A stretch of DNA of 64,000 nt, from contig CAJINV010000001.1 in NCBI GenBank assembly GCA_905178155.1, forward strand, positions 13,656,664-13,720,663. The letters run 5' to 3'. The notes under the pieces were generated by a model. It did no database searches. It was not told the origin of the DNA and was given only the letters and a program-made list of their open reading frames with translations. Positions 31,877 through 42,700 of this stretch are shown piece after piece. Positions within the stretch are counted from its first letter, which is position 1; each line of letters begins with the position of its first letter. Made by a program: the position numbers and the translations under genes. The DNA is from Amoebophrya sp. A120 (Eukaryota; Sar; Dinophyceae; Syndiniales; Amoebophryaceae).

Positions 31877-33955
31877 ATGTCGTCATCTGCGGCAGCGAGG
31901 GTGTACGAACCCTCTGTGAAGCGCGCGCTGGCGCACAATTCTACTCTCCAGCAGCGATTACTGCAGCAAAGCTATGTGAACACGAACGGAAGAAGTGCGA
32001 GCCCACAGGAGCTGCTTTCCTCCTTCGAAGAGAATACCGCGGAACTGAGTGTGCCCCTTATGGTGACGATTCTGCACAAACTAAGCCAAGACCGTTCAGG
32101 TTTCGTAGACCGTGTGCAGAGGACCATATGGGTCAAGCCTGTTCGCGACTGGGGAGAAACCGGCGATCGAAATTTCGATATTGGTTCTGATTCGGAAAGA
32201 GCCACAGTAAGAAATTCAAGAGGTGGTCCTGGAACCTGGAAGGCCTCTTCGTCCGCATTTTTATCGTCGAGGAAGAAATCGTCGGCCAGTCGTCGTGCCT
32301 TCAGAAACCACACGGGCTTCGAAGACTTCGATCTTTTGAACGGGGAGGATGCTGAGAATGCAGAGCTTGAGAGTTCTTCTTCTCCCGTCAAAGCCTCCTC
32401 CGCAACGGTCGAAGTAGAAGAGTTGTCCCATGAAGTAGAGCAGACCACCAAGCCAGACGCCGCGGCATCACTGGACTCCTTGACGCGCTTGCTAAAACGA
32501 CTGCAGCACACGGTTGATGTTCTTCGTGGCGACCAAATTTCGTTCGTGCTGTTTTCTCTAGTGTCGCTTTTTCACGCAAAAGCTCTCAGGAAAACAAAGA
32601 ACTTACGTCCCGGCAGAATTTGTGCAGTGCAGGAAGTGGCGCAAGAAGCTTTCGGTGCTGTTGCGCGGGAAGCGGAGACTCGAGTGGGTGAATTGAGTGG
32701 GCAAGCGTTGGCAAAAGTGGCGTGGACTTGTGCGACTGTGGATGCAGCGACGTTCCGGAAGACGGTGGTCACGGTTTTGCGGCACAGTGTGAAGCACTTT
32801 GAAGACGTAGATTTGGTCACTAGAATGGCAGAAGCGGACAAAGCTAATCTGGTTTTTGCAGCTGCAAAGTTGCTCGACGGATGCCCGGCAAAACAGGATG
32901 CGCGAACAAGCGAAGGAGCAAACGAGCCTCCTGACGGGAAGCACCAGCACGCAGGACACAACAAGCATCTTGGCGACCTAAAGGCGACACGATACGAGAC
33001 TATGACTGGTACCGTCGTGGGCAACGAAGATGCGGAAACAGCACAAGGCGTCGCTGTTCGCTGGCTAAGTACGGCAACCAAGGATTGCACCACCTGGCAG
33101 AGCTCGTGGCACTTGGTGCAGCTGCTGGATGCAGTGAGCAGAGCCAGGCACAGCAGTGCGGTCCTTGAAGGACAAGGAGGACTTGCAGACCCTGTGGTAG
33201 ATGCACTGCTGGAGCTTTCTCGACAGAAAAGTGCTCTACCGATACGAGATGCGGTGCAAGCCTTGTGGCTTTTGGTGACACGCTTGGAGGCGGGGGACTA
33301 TCCGGAACCAGCGCTGGAGTTTTTCAAGCAGGCCAAGGCGAAATCCTGCGAAATGGACCACCGGGGTCGGGTGTTATTTGCCGTTTGTGTGCGCAAACTC
33401 CATCTTCTCGGTCTGGTCGAAATGGACGAAATGCGTGCCGTGCTGAACGCACTGCAGGAACAGTTCGTGCTGCACAGCGCTAGCTTCGGGTCCTGGACCG
33501 CGACCGACCTTTCGAACGTCTGCGAGGCCTACGGCACGGCAAGTGCAGGCAATCCTCCCCTTCGCGTGCCCTCACCTACTGCCTCTGCCTTCACGGCTTC
33601 CGTGCTGGACGCTGTCCAAAAGAAGCACTTTCAACAGCCGCACGCGCTGGCCAATGTGGTCTGGTTTCTCGCCGCGGAGCCCGAGGCGCAAGTTTCGAAT
33701 GCGGATTTGATGAAGTTGTATCGCCGAATGTGCGGCGCGCGCCGGCAGCTGCGCGAGTCTCAGAGCAAGCGCAACGAAGACTGTAGAGTAACTACTAAGG
33801 AAGTCTGCACCAGTAAGTATTTCGCTCGAGTAGAGGAACGGGTTTTAGAATACAGAAATGAGCTACACGAGGAACTTCTGCAAATGCAGTGCAACAGTAT
33901 TAAGAGAAAACCAACTACAGAAGTTCACACGCATGAGCATGCTGAAAAATTTTAA
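31877..33955 (+). CDS. helical-repeat (OPR/RAP-like) protein
   Basis: One uninterrupted frame of about 692 residues starts at ATG 31877. It is almost entirely alpha-helical in character, with repeats ending in a motif of the type LAKVAWTCATVDA (about residue 280) and LANVVWFLAAEPE (about residue 590). This A-N-x-x-W-x-L-A pattern is typical of octotricopeptide/FASTK-like and RAP proteins, which bind RNA in mitochondria or plastids of protists and algae. I do not see a C-terminal RAP domain. The first 40 residues are low in acidic residues and rich in Ser, Ala and Arg, so an organelle-targeting signal is possible. Residues 95-215 form an acidic, Ser-rich insertion. The role in organellar RNA processing is inference from the repeat type. 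A GTAAGT at 33811 could mark a 3' intron. Confidence 0.55.
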   Translation: MSSSAAARVYEPSVKRALAHNSTLQQRLLQQSYVNTNGRSASPQELLSSFEENTAELSVPLMVTILHKLSQDRSGFVDRVQRTIWVKPVRDWGETGDRNFDIGSDSERATVRNSRGGPGTWKASSSAFLSSRKKSSASRRAFRNHTGFEDFDLLNGEDAENAELESSSSPVKASSATVEVEELSHEVEQTTKPDAAASLDSLTRLLKRLQHTVDVLRGDQISFVLFSLVSLFHAKALRKTKNLRPGRICAVQEVAQEAFGAVAREAETRVGELSGQALAKVAWTCATVDAATFRKTVVTVLRHSVKHFEDVDLVTRMAEADKANLVFAAAKLLDGCPAKQDARTSEGANEPPDGKHQHAGHNKHLGDLKATRYETMTGTVVGNEDAETAQGVAVRWLSTATKDCTTWQSSWHLVQLLDAVSRARHSSAVLEGQGGLADPVVDALLELSRQKSALPIRDAVQALWLLVTRLEAGDYPEPALEFFKQAKAKSCEMDHRGRVLFAVCVRKLHLLGLVEMDEMRAVLNALQEQFVLHSASFGSWTATDLSNVCEAYGTASAGNPPLRVPSPTASAFTASVLDAVQKKHFQQPHALANVVWFLAAEPEAQVSNADLMKLYRRMCGARRQLRESQSKRNEDCRVTTKEVCTSKYFARVEERVLEYRNELHEELLQMQCNSIKRKPTTEVHTHEHAEKF

Positions 33956-34907
33956 TCTTTCCACGGCAGACGCAAGTCCTTGAAAGCGATGTGGATGTCG
34001 TGGGAAAAAAATCCGAAGCGATCCGTTTCCTCAACTATTAGACTTGCTAAGTACCTCGGTCGTGGGTCCCTTCGCGGGTCTTGGTGCGCGAGAGAATTAC
34101 AATCATAATAATCAAGCTACAGGACAACGGCTCCGTGACTATTTGAAATTGGAAGATCCTGTGTGGTTCAGAATTCGAAACATGTACCTGCGATGCGATC
34201 TCAAATGAAAAACGATGATCGGCTCCAATGACAAATCTTTTTCTGCTTGGTCGTTTCAAATACGATCGGTAAAAAGTAAGAACTCGGTAGAGGTACCTGT
34301 GCAACTTGTTCTCTTGTTCATGAAGAAATGAAAATGTATACCGATGCCGATCTGCAGTCGAAATCGAATGTTGCTGGGAACACTTCCAACATGGTGAGTA
34401 TCCTTGTCGAAAAAAATCTGTTTCAGTTGAATGCGTGATATGGTTTCTTCATCAAAAACGGCATCAATTGCTAGTTCTGAAGAAGACGTATCTTTTATTT
34501 AGCTTGTGACTCAAATTTATTCATTGCAAAAGATTTCTACCTTTAAAGTTTTCTAATTTCATCGTGCATTTTTGGTTTAGTCTTAGTTTACAACAACCTT
34601 TTAACAACAACCCGTGCATAATTTCGACAAAAAACTTTAGGATTATTTACCTTTCAAAAAAAAGAAAACAACGCAATCTGAAGTGATCGACTGGATTGAC
34701 GATTTTCGTCTTCAAAGTCATCACTGGAAGAAGTACAAGTTGTGACGCGGTTGAAACAACAAATGAAACTTCTTGTTCTGCACTCATGATAAACCCAATG
34801 AAAACGGGAATAAACTGTTAAAGATAAAGAAAGCTTTTTTACTTCGAAATTTTCATCTACCTTTAACTTCATCAACTGTAAAAACAATAGCTATCAGATC
34901 GACCAAA
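33956..34907. other. AT-rich intergenic region
   Basis: No gene was recognised. Just before the peroxidase start, CTATCAG (ending 34899) resembles a splice acceptor, so a 5' UTR intron or upstream exon of the peroxidase gene is possible. Confidence 0.4.
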
Positions 34908-37421
34908 ATGCGTCGTGGAGGAAGATACACGGACAAGAAGGAGGTGCAAGAGCACGTGAAGGAAGTGAAGCGGCAAGCAACCAAGGACCGACTGATGACG
35001 GAGGCGCTGGAGGAGCTGGACCGTACGCCTACCACCCCGGCGTCCTCGACGACCGCTGGTTTTGGCATGTCGGACGTCGACGACTCGCCCACCAGCACGG
35101 GACGATCGCAGTTCCAGCAGGCGTTTGGGAATGTCGGGTTGCAGAAAGTGCAGCAAGTGTTGGACGAGGTTGCGTCCTCCTCCTCCACCACCGCCAGCTG
35201 CCCGTTCCTGTCGCGAGACAACAGCCGGGAACAGTTGCTGGGGGTGTTGCCCGATAATAAAGTTGCGCCTGCTGGTGCAGCACCAGCTTCCAGTGAAGAA
35301 GCGCAAGTGGTTCCTCATCTTCCGGAGCAGGAGCCGACCACACCTGCTTCGCCGTTGCCGGAACAAGTTGTGAAAAACAAGGAGCCCTACTGGGCAGGGC
35401 TGGAGCTCGAGGACAAAAAGGGCATTCGCTGTGTGGAACACCTGCAATCTGCCGCGTGGACGGAAGTGGCGAAAGCGGTGCGGGATTCTCTGTCCGACGA
35501 CTCCGTGCCATGGCCGGAAAAGAGCTGGGGCCCGAAGTACATCCGCAACTGCATCCACAGCTGCATCACCTACTCCAAAAAGGACAACACCGGCGGGTTG
35601 GAGGGCGCGACCATGCGGTTCTGCCCAGAAAGCACCGAGGCCCACAACCGCGGTTTGCCGCAGGTAAGTACTCATACGCAATGTAGAGCTTCACCGAAGA
35701 AGACGTTTTGCCGGAATCAATAGCTTTGTGGCAGTAGTGCGTGAGCCTTAGACTTCTTGAATAGATTTACAAAGCAAGACGAATTCATTATACAGAGTGC
35801 TTTTTTTTGCGCTCTGTCGTACCAGCAACTCGACGATCAAAACGTTGCATTTCATTAATCCAAAGAACCAAATCATCAACTACACCTTATCAGGCCCACA
35901 AGCGTTTGGAGACTACGGTGAAGAAGAAGTTTCCCTGGGTTTCGTTCGCGGATCTGTTTGCCCTCGGCGCGTGCGTCGCGATCGAGGTTGCCGGCGGCCC
36001 GGTGATTCCGCTTTCCGTCGGTCGCAAGGACAGCGACGGGAAGGTGCTCGTGAACACGGACATCGCGAAGCCCCCCGTGCAGCCGGGCCGGCTGCCCTAC
36101 GCGGAGTACGGAGAATACCTGGATGAGGAGGACGAGCTGGTGTTGATCCAGTCCCAGATGACCAAGAAGTTACTCGACACGGTCGGGCTCACCCCGCAAA
36201 TGATGGTGTGCCTGATCTGCGGCGGCCACGCGTTCGGGCGGTGCCACCGCGAAACGTCGGGGTACAGCGGACCGTGGCAGCGCACCCCGGGCGTGTTCAA
36301 CAACAGTATGGCCACCGGTCTGTTGCACGAGAAGTGGCGGCTGGTGAACAGTCGGGTCTTTTGCCACAAGGAGGACGGCACGGCGTATTTCGACGGGGAG
36401 GCGGTGGAGACCGAAGAGAAGAAACGTGAACTCGCCGCGCGGGGCGGGTGTCCGGTCGAGTTTGAGGGCGCCCCGATCCCGGAAAAGTGCCCGTACAACC
36501 CGGAGCAGCTCGCCGAGATGAAGCAGAAGTGGAAGAATTGCACCGGGGACGAAACCAAGTGCCCCTTTCTGCTCGCCAACCCGGAGCTGCAGCCGCGCGG
36601 AATCCGCCGGCAGTACGTCAACGAGGACGACACCATCATGATGTTAATGTCCGACATGTGTCTGTTGAAGCACCCGGAGTGGCGAAAGTGGCTGGAGTAC
36701 TACGCGGAGGACGAAAGCCAGTTCCGTGAGGACTTCGCGCTCTTCTTCAAGGCCGCCACAGAACTCGGCTGGAAGGACCAGAGCCGAAGAGACGACGGGA
36801 AAGCGCTGCTGTCGGAGGAGGCCCTGGAACAGGAATTGCGTACCTCGGTGGAATCAGACGCTTCTTGCAAGAATAAATTACTCTCGGAACACTCCACCCG
36901 AGCACCAAGCAGTGAGAACCTGAATCGAACAGCAACTGCAGAGTTGTCCGAAGCAGATGAGCAAGCTTTCTCTTCATCGACTGGCTCTTCACCAGCAACA
37001 TCAGGTACAAGTACTACACAAAAAAAGGTGAACACACAGCTTTCCTTCACGGCGGTGCAAAAGAGAGCAGACAAGGCAAAGGACTGGCTCAAGCGCTATC
37101 AAATGCAAAAAGTGTCTGGGTCTGGAAGATTTTGAGATTTGTCATGCTTGTCTGGCATGACCAAAAAGTTTGTGATGCGTGTCCAAGAAGAGACCCTTTT
37201 GCCTGTCATGCGAAAACGCAGTTTGTCATGCGAAAAACGCAACAATTTCTCATGCTTGCCTGTGCATTACAGAGCATTTACTATTCCCAACGCAGCATTA
37301 CAAGTTTCCAGACCCAGACATTTTTGCATTTGATAAGTGTGGGCTGGACACCATTCCGAAGATGGCCCTGCGCGAGCTCGGCGAATGGGTCTGCTGCCGC
37401 GAGGAAGGATATTATTTGTGA
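34908..37421 (+). CDS. class I heme peroxidase (APX/CcP type), three exons
   Basis: Exons are 34908-35663, 35894-37096 and 37341-37421, about 679 residues. Intron 1 is GT-AG (GTAAGT donor) and intron 2 is an introner. The peroxidase domain starts near residue 200. The distal site reads KYIRNCIHSCITY, with Arg213 and His217, where ascorbate and cytochrome c peroxidases have LRLAWH. Then come NTGGLEGATMRF, WVSFADLFALGACVAIEV and GGPVIPLSVGRKD. The proximal site is CGGHAFGRCHRETSGYSGPW with His364. A late block, MLMSDMCLLKHPEWRKWLE, matches the conserved region after the heme. The enzyme would reduce hydrogen peroxide. The 190-residue N-terminal extension is unlike standard family members, and the distal Trp is replaced by Ile. 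Cellular location is not evident. Confidence 0.85.
37097..37340. mobile_element. introner, family A, non-canonical borders
   Basis: The imperfect TSD is AGCGC (37092-37096) and AGTGT (37336-37340). The TIR starts TATCAAATGCAAAAA and continues GTGTCTGGGTCTGG; its partner at the right end reads CCAGACCCAGACA then TTTTTGCATTTGATA. Sliding along the TSD gives no GT-AG pair. Removal of 244 nt joins the peroxidase frame to a 26-codon terminal exon. It has several TGTCATGC/GCATGAC motifs inside. Confidence 0.85.
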
Positions 37422-39734
37422 TTCCGAGCTGTGTCGTGGTTCCGTTTGATATAAGCACCCTATTAATCACGGCGCACGGGCACTTGGTATCATTCGACAC
37501 TTTGCAGCTGACACGATTTTTTTACACAAAATGGAGTACGAGTAGTTTGTTGTTTCGAGTAGATTACATCACCTCTTTAGCATTTACAGTTTCGATGTAA
37601 AAAAACAGAAGAATGGATGACACGGGCAGTAAATCTTGCCCGAGGTTTCTCTTCTTCAAAAAAAAAAACGAGAACTACAGATCACTTTTGTATACTCGTG
37701 TAGGATCATCACTTATCATTTTCATCTAGCTGCATGGTGTAGTGGCGACCGGATTTTATCCGGATGCATGTCACTCACTTACAACCCTTTTTGAACATTT
37801 TACTGCTAGTCGAAAATAAGTGCACAGAACTCAAGACAGTTTGCTCATCCCTAAGACACGAGGAATTTCCAGCTACAAGAACTACCTTGATGGCCATCAG
37901 AAGACTTGGTGGATAGGCGTAGACATTGGTATGGGGAAAAACAAAAAGTAAACTGAAATGTAAGATCGGGTAGAAGATGAATTGCGACCACAGATTTATT
38001 TGTGGAATCGGTTCTTGTCCGCAACCCAACGTTGCGGTTCAAGCCTATTTCGACAAGTGCGTGGCGCAAAATCAACCGCAGAATCGATTCTTGAAGTCAT
38101 AAAATATAGCAATTATTACTACGTCAACAAATCACCACAATTTTCTAAAACCACTACAAAAAGCCCCCTTAGCACAAACCTCTTGAAAAACTCGTTGCAA
38201 TAGAATTGTTTCTGGTCTCGCAAGTGGATGGAAAAGTAAAGAACGAAGTCTGCATAGTATCGTACTCTCGCGAATGTGTAGTACGGAGTGCATGCATAGA
38301 AGATGAGTCGTACATTCACGACGTATGATCTGCTCGTCTATTTCTAATTCTACGAGAAAGAAAAAGTTTAGTCCTAACAGCTAGGAGAACCTGAGCGCTC
38401 TTCTTTTCGCTGCGTCTAGCTTGTCTTCGTAGAATTCAACATTGACTCAGATTTACTACCTACTTCCAACAATCGAAGAAAAGAGATTCTCTCAAGGAGA
38501 CTCCCGTTTTTATCCGATCATCTTAGTGGAGTTGTACTGTACAATGTATGCACAGATTTACTCTTTATCTGAATGTTGCATGGAGTGGACCACGAAGATG
38601 TGAGAAAAAGTGACGGACAGAAACTAACAAAAGCACGAGCAAAGACAAAAGCCGCTGGAGCTCTCAGTTCATTCTGAGGGCGCCAACAAGTAAACGTAGT
38701 ATGATCATGTGCCCAAAAGTATCTTCAGCGAGTTGGAAAAAAATAAAAAACAGAAAAGTCCTCTGGGTGTAATCATCGCCTCTAAGCAGGCCATACACCG
38801 GCACAACGGAAGATGATGAAATTTCTTTAGTTGTAAGTCGATGCAGTTTAATCATTGCATCTGTTTGTCTTTTCGGTGTCTCTCTATTTCCTCGTCGGTC
38901 TGAACAGGAGTCAGTCTTTCTTGATCAATATAATTGTCTTTGCTAGAAGACGAGCTGATATCGGTGTGGTCAAGAATGGACGATCGGTACAGCGACGGTT
39001 TCCTGCCCAAATGAATCCGTCGTCGGTGGAACGATATTTCAATTTTCTGGTCGTTTCGGTTCTAGCATTTGCAACAAATGAAATACATCTCGACGGCGCT
39101 GACGACCGTGGGCTTTTTTTTGTGCTTCTGGCTTCCTTTGCTGAAAGAAGTACCGGTCGAAGAGGATGATAAAGCCGTTTTGTCGGTGCGAAGCTGAGGT
39201 CCTCTAGAAAAAGAACCAATATCAAGATGCATCATCGTGGCAAACTTTTGATGTGCGATGATTTGGTTTTACCTGATTCGAAATTCCAGTCATCCTACTT
39301 ACCTTGGTTTTTGTCGTATGACGTTTATTGCGCCATGATTACCTGCCGTATACGAAGGAAACCCAAGCCCAAGCGTGGTTTGAGGTAGGTTTAGGATGGC
39401 TTGTTTTCAGCATCTTTTTATTCCAAAACTAAAACACAAACGGCAATTGAGCCTTGTTTGATTTTCTGAAGTTGCTTTCTTTGCGATCATCTCGGGATTG
39501 CCGATTTGCTTCATCTATTCAAATCGATATTGACGTAATTTGACGCGCCACCAAGCTGGTCGTGTGTAGCTAGAAGAACCAGGTAGAACCAGAGATCGAA
39601 GCCGTATTGCGTCGCGGAATTTCCATTGGCTTTGTCGGCGTACAACAACAAGGGTGTACTAGTAGTACCTACCTTTGCAGCCTAGTATCAGCACCTGCCT
39701 CCACCAGCACCTCCCCTCGGACTACTTGCCCAGC
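37422..39734. other. intergenic, 2.3 kb
   Basis: No long gene was found. A tRNA-like stretch at about 37735 was examined and rejected. One small membrane-protein-like frame at 39078-39197 is listed separately. Confidence 0.4.
39078..39197 (+). CDS. possible 39-residue single-pass membrane protein
   Basis: ATG 39078 opens a short frame ending at TGA 39195-39197. Residues 4-21 (STALTTVGFFLCFWLPL) form one membrane segment, followed by an acidic tail (KEVPVEEDDKAVL). The shape resembles small subunits of respiratory complexes, but I recognise no family. A frame this short may be chance. Confidence 0.25.
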   Translation: MKYISTALTTVGFFLCFWLPLLKEVPVEEDDKAVLSVRS

Positions 39735-42700
39735 ATGGTGACCGCGAACGAGATTCGGTACGCGAACTTCGACGTGAAGCTGTACTCGCCGGGATTTGTC
39801 CTTTACTACATACTCTGGCTGGTTGTGATCCCACTCTCGGTCTGGTACCGCAACTGGCACTACAGCAAGCGGCGAACGACGACCGGGCACCGCGTGGTGG
39901 TGTCGCGCGAGGAGGTGGATCTGGGCGAGAAGCCCGGCACGGTCCGGAAAGAGGTGCTGATCCAGTGCGGGTACCGGGACTGCTTCCGCGGGACGCTGGT
40001 GTTCACCGCCTGGTGCGTCTTGCACGGGTACGCCACTTTGGTCGTGTTTGCCGCGTGGATGGGGCGCATTCAACCGCGGAGCTTCCTCGGGCTCTTCAAC
40101 AACGTCTTTTGGCTCAACTTCTGCAACGGCACGCCCTGCAACCCGTTGCCGAACCCGGATTTTACCAATCTGAAGTTTTTCTTCCTGATCTGGTTCATCG
40201 TCTCGGTGGTTGGGTTCATCGTGCTCTCCCGTTTCTGGCGGGAAATCAACAATTTTTTCCGCGAGCCGGTCCCCCTGGGAGAGGCCGATCTGGTGGTCAT
40301 CCGGGAGTTCATGATCGACAGCAATCCGAACAGCAGCCTGGTTCTCGACGAGAGCGAGGAGGGCAACCGCTTGAGTCGGCTGGAGCAAGATGCGAACGGG
40401 TCGTATGAAGTTGAGCAGGACGACGAAATAGATGAGTTTAAGAACGCAGGTCGTGGTCCTCGTCTTTCAGGTCAACGACAACAACAAAACAGCCCGCTGT
40501 TACCCCCCGGGCGTCGCACGTCGGCGCATTGGCGGGAGCGCACGGGGGACACTTTTGTCTTGTCCAATGTGCGGCAGATGTGCAGGGTTGACACGATGGC
40601 GGACGCGCAAACGAAGATGATTAACTACGAGTCGCTGGAGCTGCTGTTCGACGGCGAGGCCTACCGGCCGCCCGCAACGGACGCTGCCGGCTGCTCTCTG
40701 GCGGAGCTGCGGGCAAAGATGCCGCGGCCGATCACCGCAGCGGAGATTCGGCACGTGGCGCGGCGGACCGCGTTGACGAAGCAAGCCACCTCGGACGGGC
40801 TCGCATCGAAAATGTTGTCGCGCAGTTATTCCGCAACGGAGGGTGAGAGAGCGAGTGACGACGAGGACGGTTTCTATGCTACCGAGCAGCCGTGGGACAC
40901 GGTACCGAAGAACGAGCTGAAGATCGCGGTGCCCAGCTTTTGCTGGCTCGTCGGGTGTGAGCTGGTCATTGTGATCAACATCTGGCAGATGGCGCGCGCA
41001 GTGCAAGCGGGCATGAACAGCAGTCCGGCGCTGACCTTCCTCCCGTTGATTATGACGATGCTGCAGATTTTCTACATCGCCTGGACCAAACGGCGGGGTG
41101 CGATCGAGCTGCGCGACTCGGCGCAGATTCCGCAGTGTCGACTGCGCATCTGGCGCACCATGCCCAGCGGCGAGGTGCGGCACGTGGAAGCTTTGTCCAT
41201 CGACTTGCAGCCCGGTGACTTGTTCGAGCTCCCCACGGCTGCGACGGTGCCCTGCGACTGCGTGTTGGTCGAGGGATTCGCGCTAATCGACGAATCCGAT
41301 CTGACGGGCGAGCCGCTGCCCATCGCCAAGATGCCGCTCGAGCGCCGGGCGGACGAGACGCTGGACCTGAAAAAGCACGGCAAGCGCCACGTGATCTACT
41401 CAGGCACCACGATTATCCAGTCCGAGGGCCCCAGTGTGCCCCCGCCCGTGGCGGCAGCCGCACCCCTCTTCCAGAACGTCCTCCCCTTGTCCTCTTTTCG
41501 CGGAGGCACTAATATCAACAAGGACCGCGGGGACAACTCCAGCGTGCAGACTCCCACGTTCCTGTCTCCCGCCGTGACACCTGATCGGGTGTCGATGGTA
41601 GAGAGAGAACAAGCGGAACATTCGCGTGGACCTCATGCCAGCGACCACAGCGACCCAAACAACTCGGATAGTGACAGTTCAAATTCGCCTCGTGGGTCGC
41701 TCGGGAAGATCGGCAAGAGCGGGTTCTTGAAAAGCAACGGCGGCGCCATTGCGTACGTGATGAAGACGGGCGGGAACACGTACAAGGGCGCGATGACGCG
41801 GAAAATTATGTACCCGACGACGGTGAAATACAAGTTTGAGGACAACATGTACGTCCTCTTGATCGGCACCGTCGTCGTGCTGATGCTGTTGATGCTGGTT
41901 CCCGGGATCGTGAAGGGCGCCGCGACCCCGAGGATGTTTTACCAGTACCTCGTCGACGGGCTGTACGACTCTTTTTTGCTCGCTTTTTTGGTGATCAACC
42001 CCGGCGTCTTAGTCGGCCTGATCGTCGCTCAGAGCAGCGCGGCCGCCCGCATGGAGCTGAAGTCGGTGTTTGGGATTCGCACGCTGGAATTCAACCGGCT
42101 GGTGATGGCCGGAGAGCTGAGCATTCAGTGTCTGGACAAAACGGGCACCATCACGGAGGAGGGCCTGCGGCTGTCCGCCGTGCAGGGGGTCAGCGAGGGG
42201 GGTTCGTCGGTGGAGGTGTTGGGCGAGCGGGACGCGCGGCTGGGCCTGCAGGTGTACAACGACAGCAGCAAGCGCACGCTGTTCGAGATCGGGCTCAGCA
42301 CGTGTCACACGGTGCAGCAGGACGCGGAGACCGGGGAGCTGCAGGGCAACGCGGTGGAGGTGGAGATGGTCAATTTTGCGCACGGGGACCAGCTGCAGTT
42401 TCGCAAGGGGGAAACCGCCGGCACGAACGGGATCGAGTACTACGACGAAAAGACCGGGAGCCAGCACTTCCAGTCCGTTCGCCAGTTTGAGTTCGACGCC
42501 AGCGTGCAGCTGCAGTCCGTGCTGGTCGAGCAGTCCGCCAGTGCGAAGGACAACGCGTTCGTGGTGTTCACCAAGGGCTCCTTCGAGTCCGTGTCGAAGC
42601 GGTGCAAGCCGGACACCATCCCGGCCACCGCCGGGGCGCTCGCGAAGGAAAAGGCACTCCAGGGCTTCTACGTCTTGTCAATGGCCACGCGGCGCTACGA

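Noticed and set aside
37733-37790. tRNA-like stretch with GGTGTAGTGG resembling an A box
   Set aside because: No B box (GGTTCGAATCC type) and no acceptor-stem pairing follow; the ACCGGATTTTATCCGGAT part is only a small hairpin.
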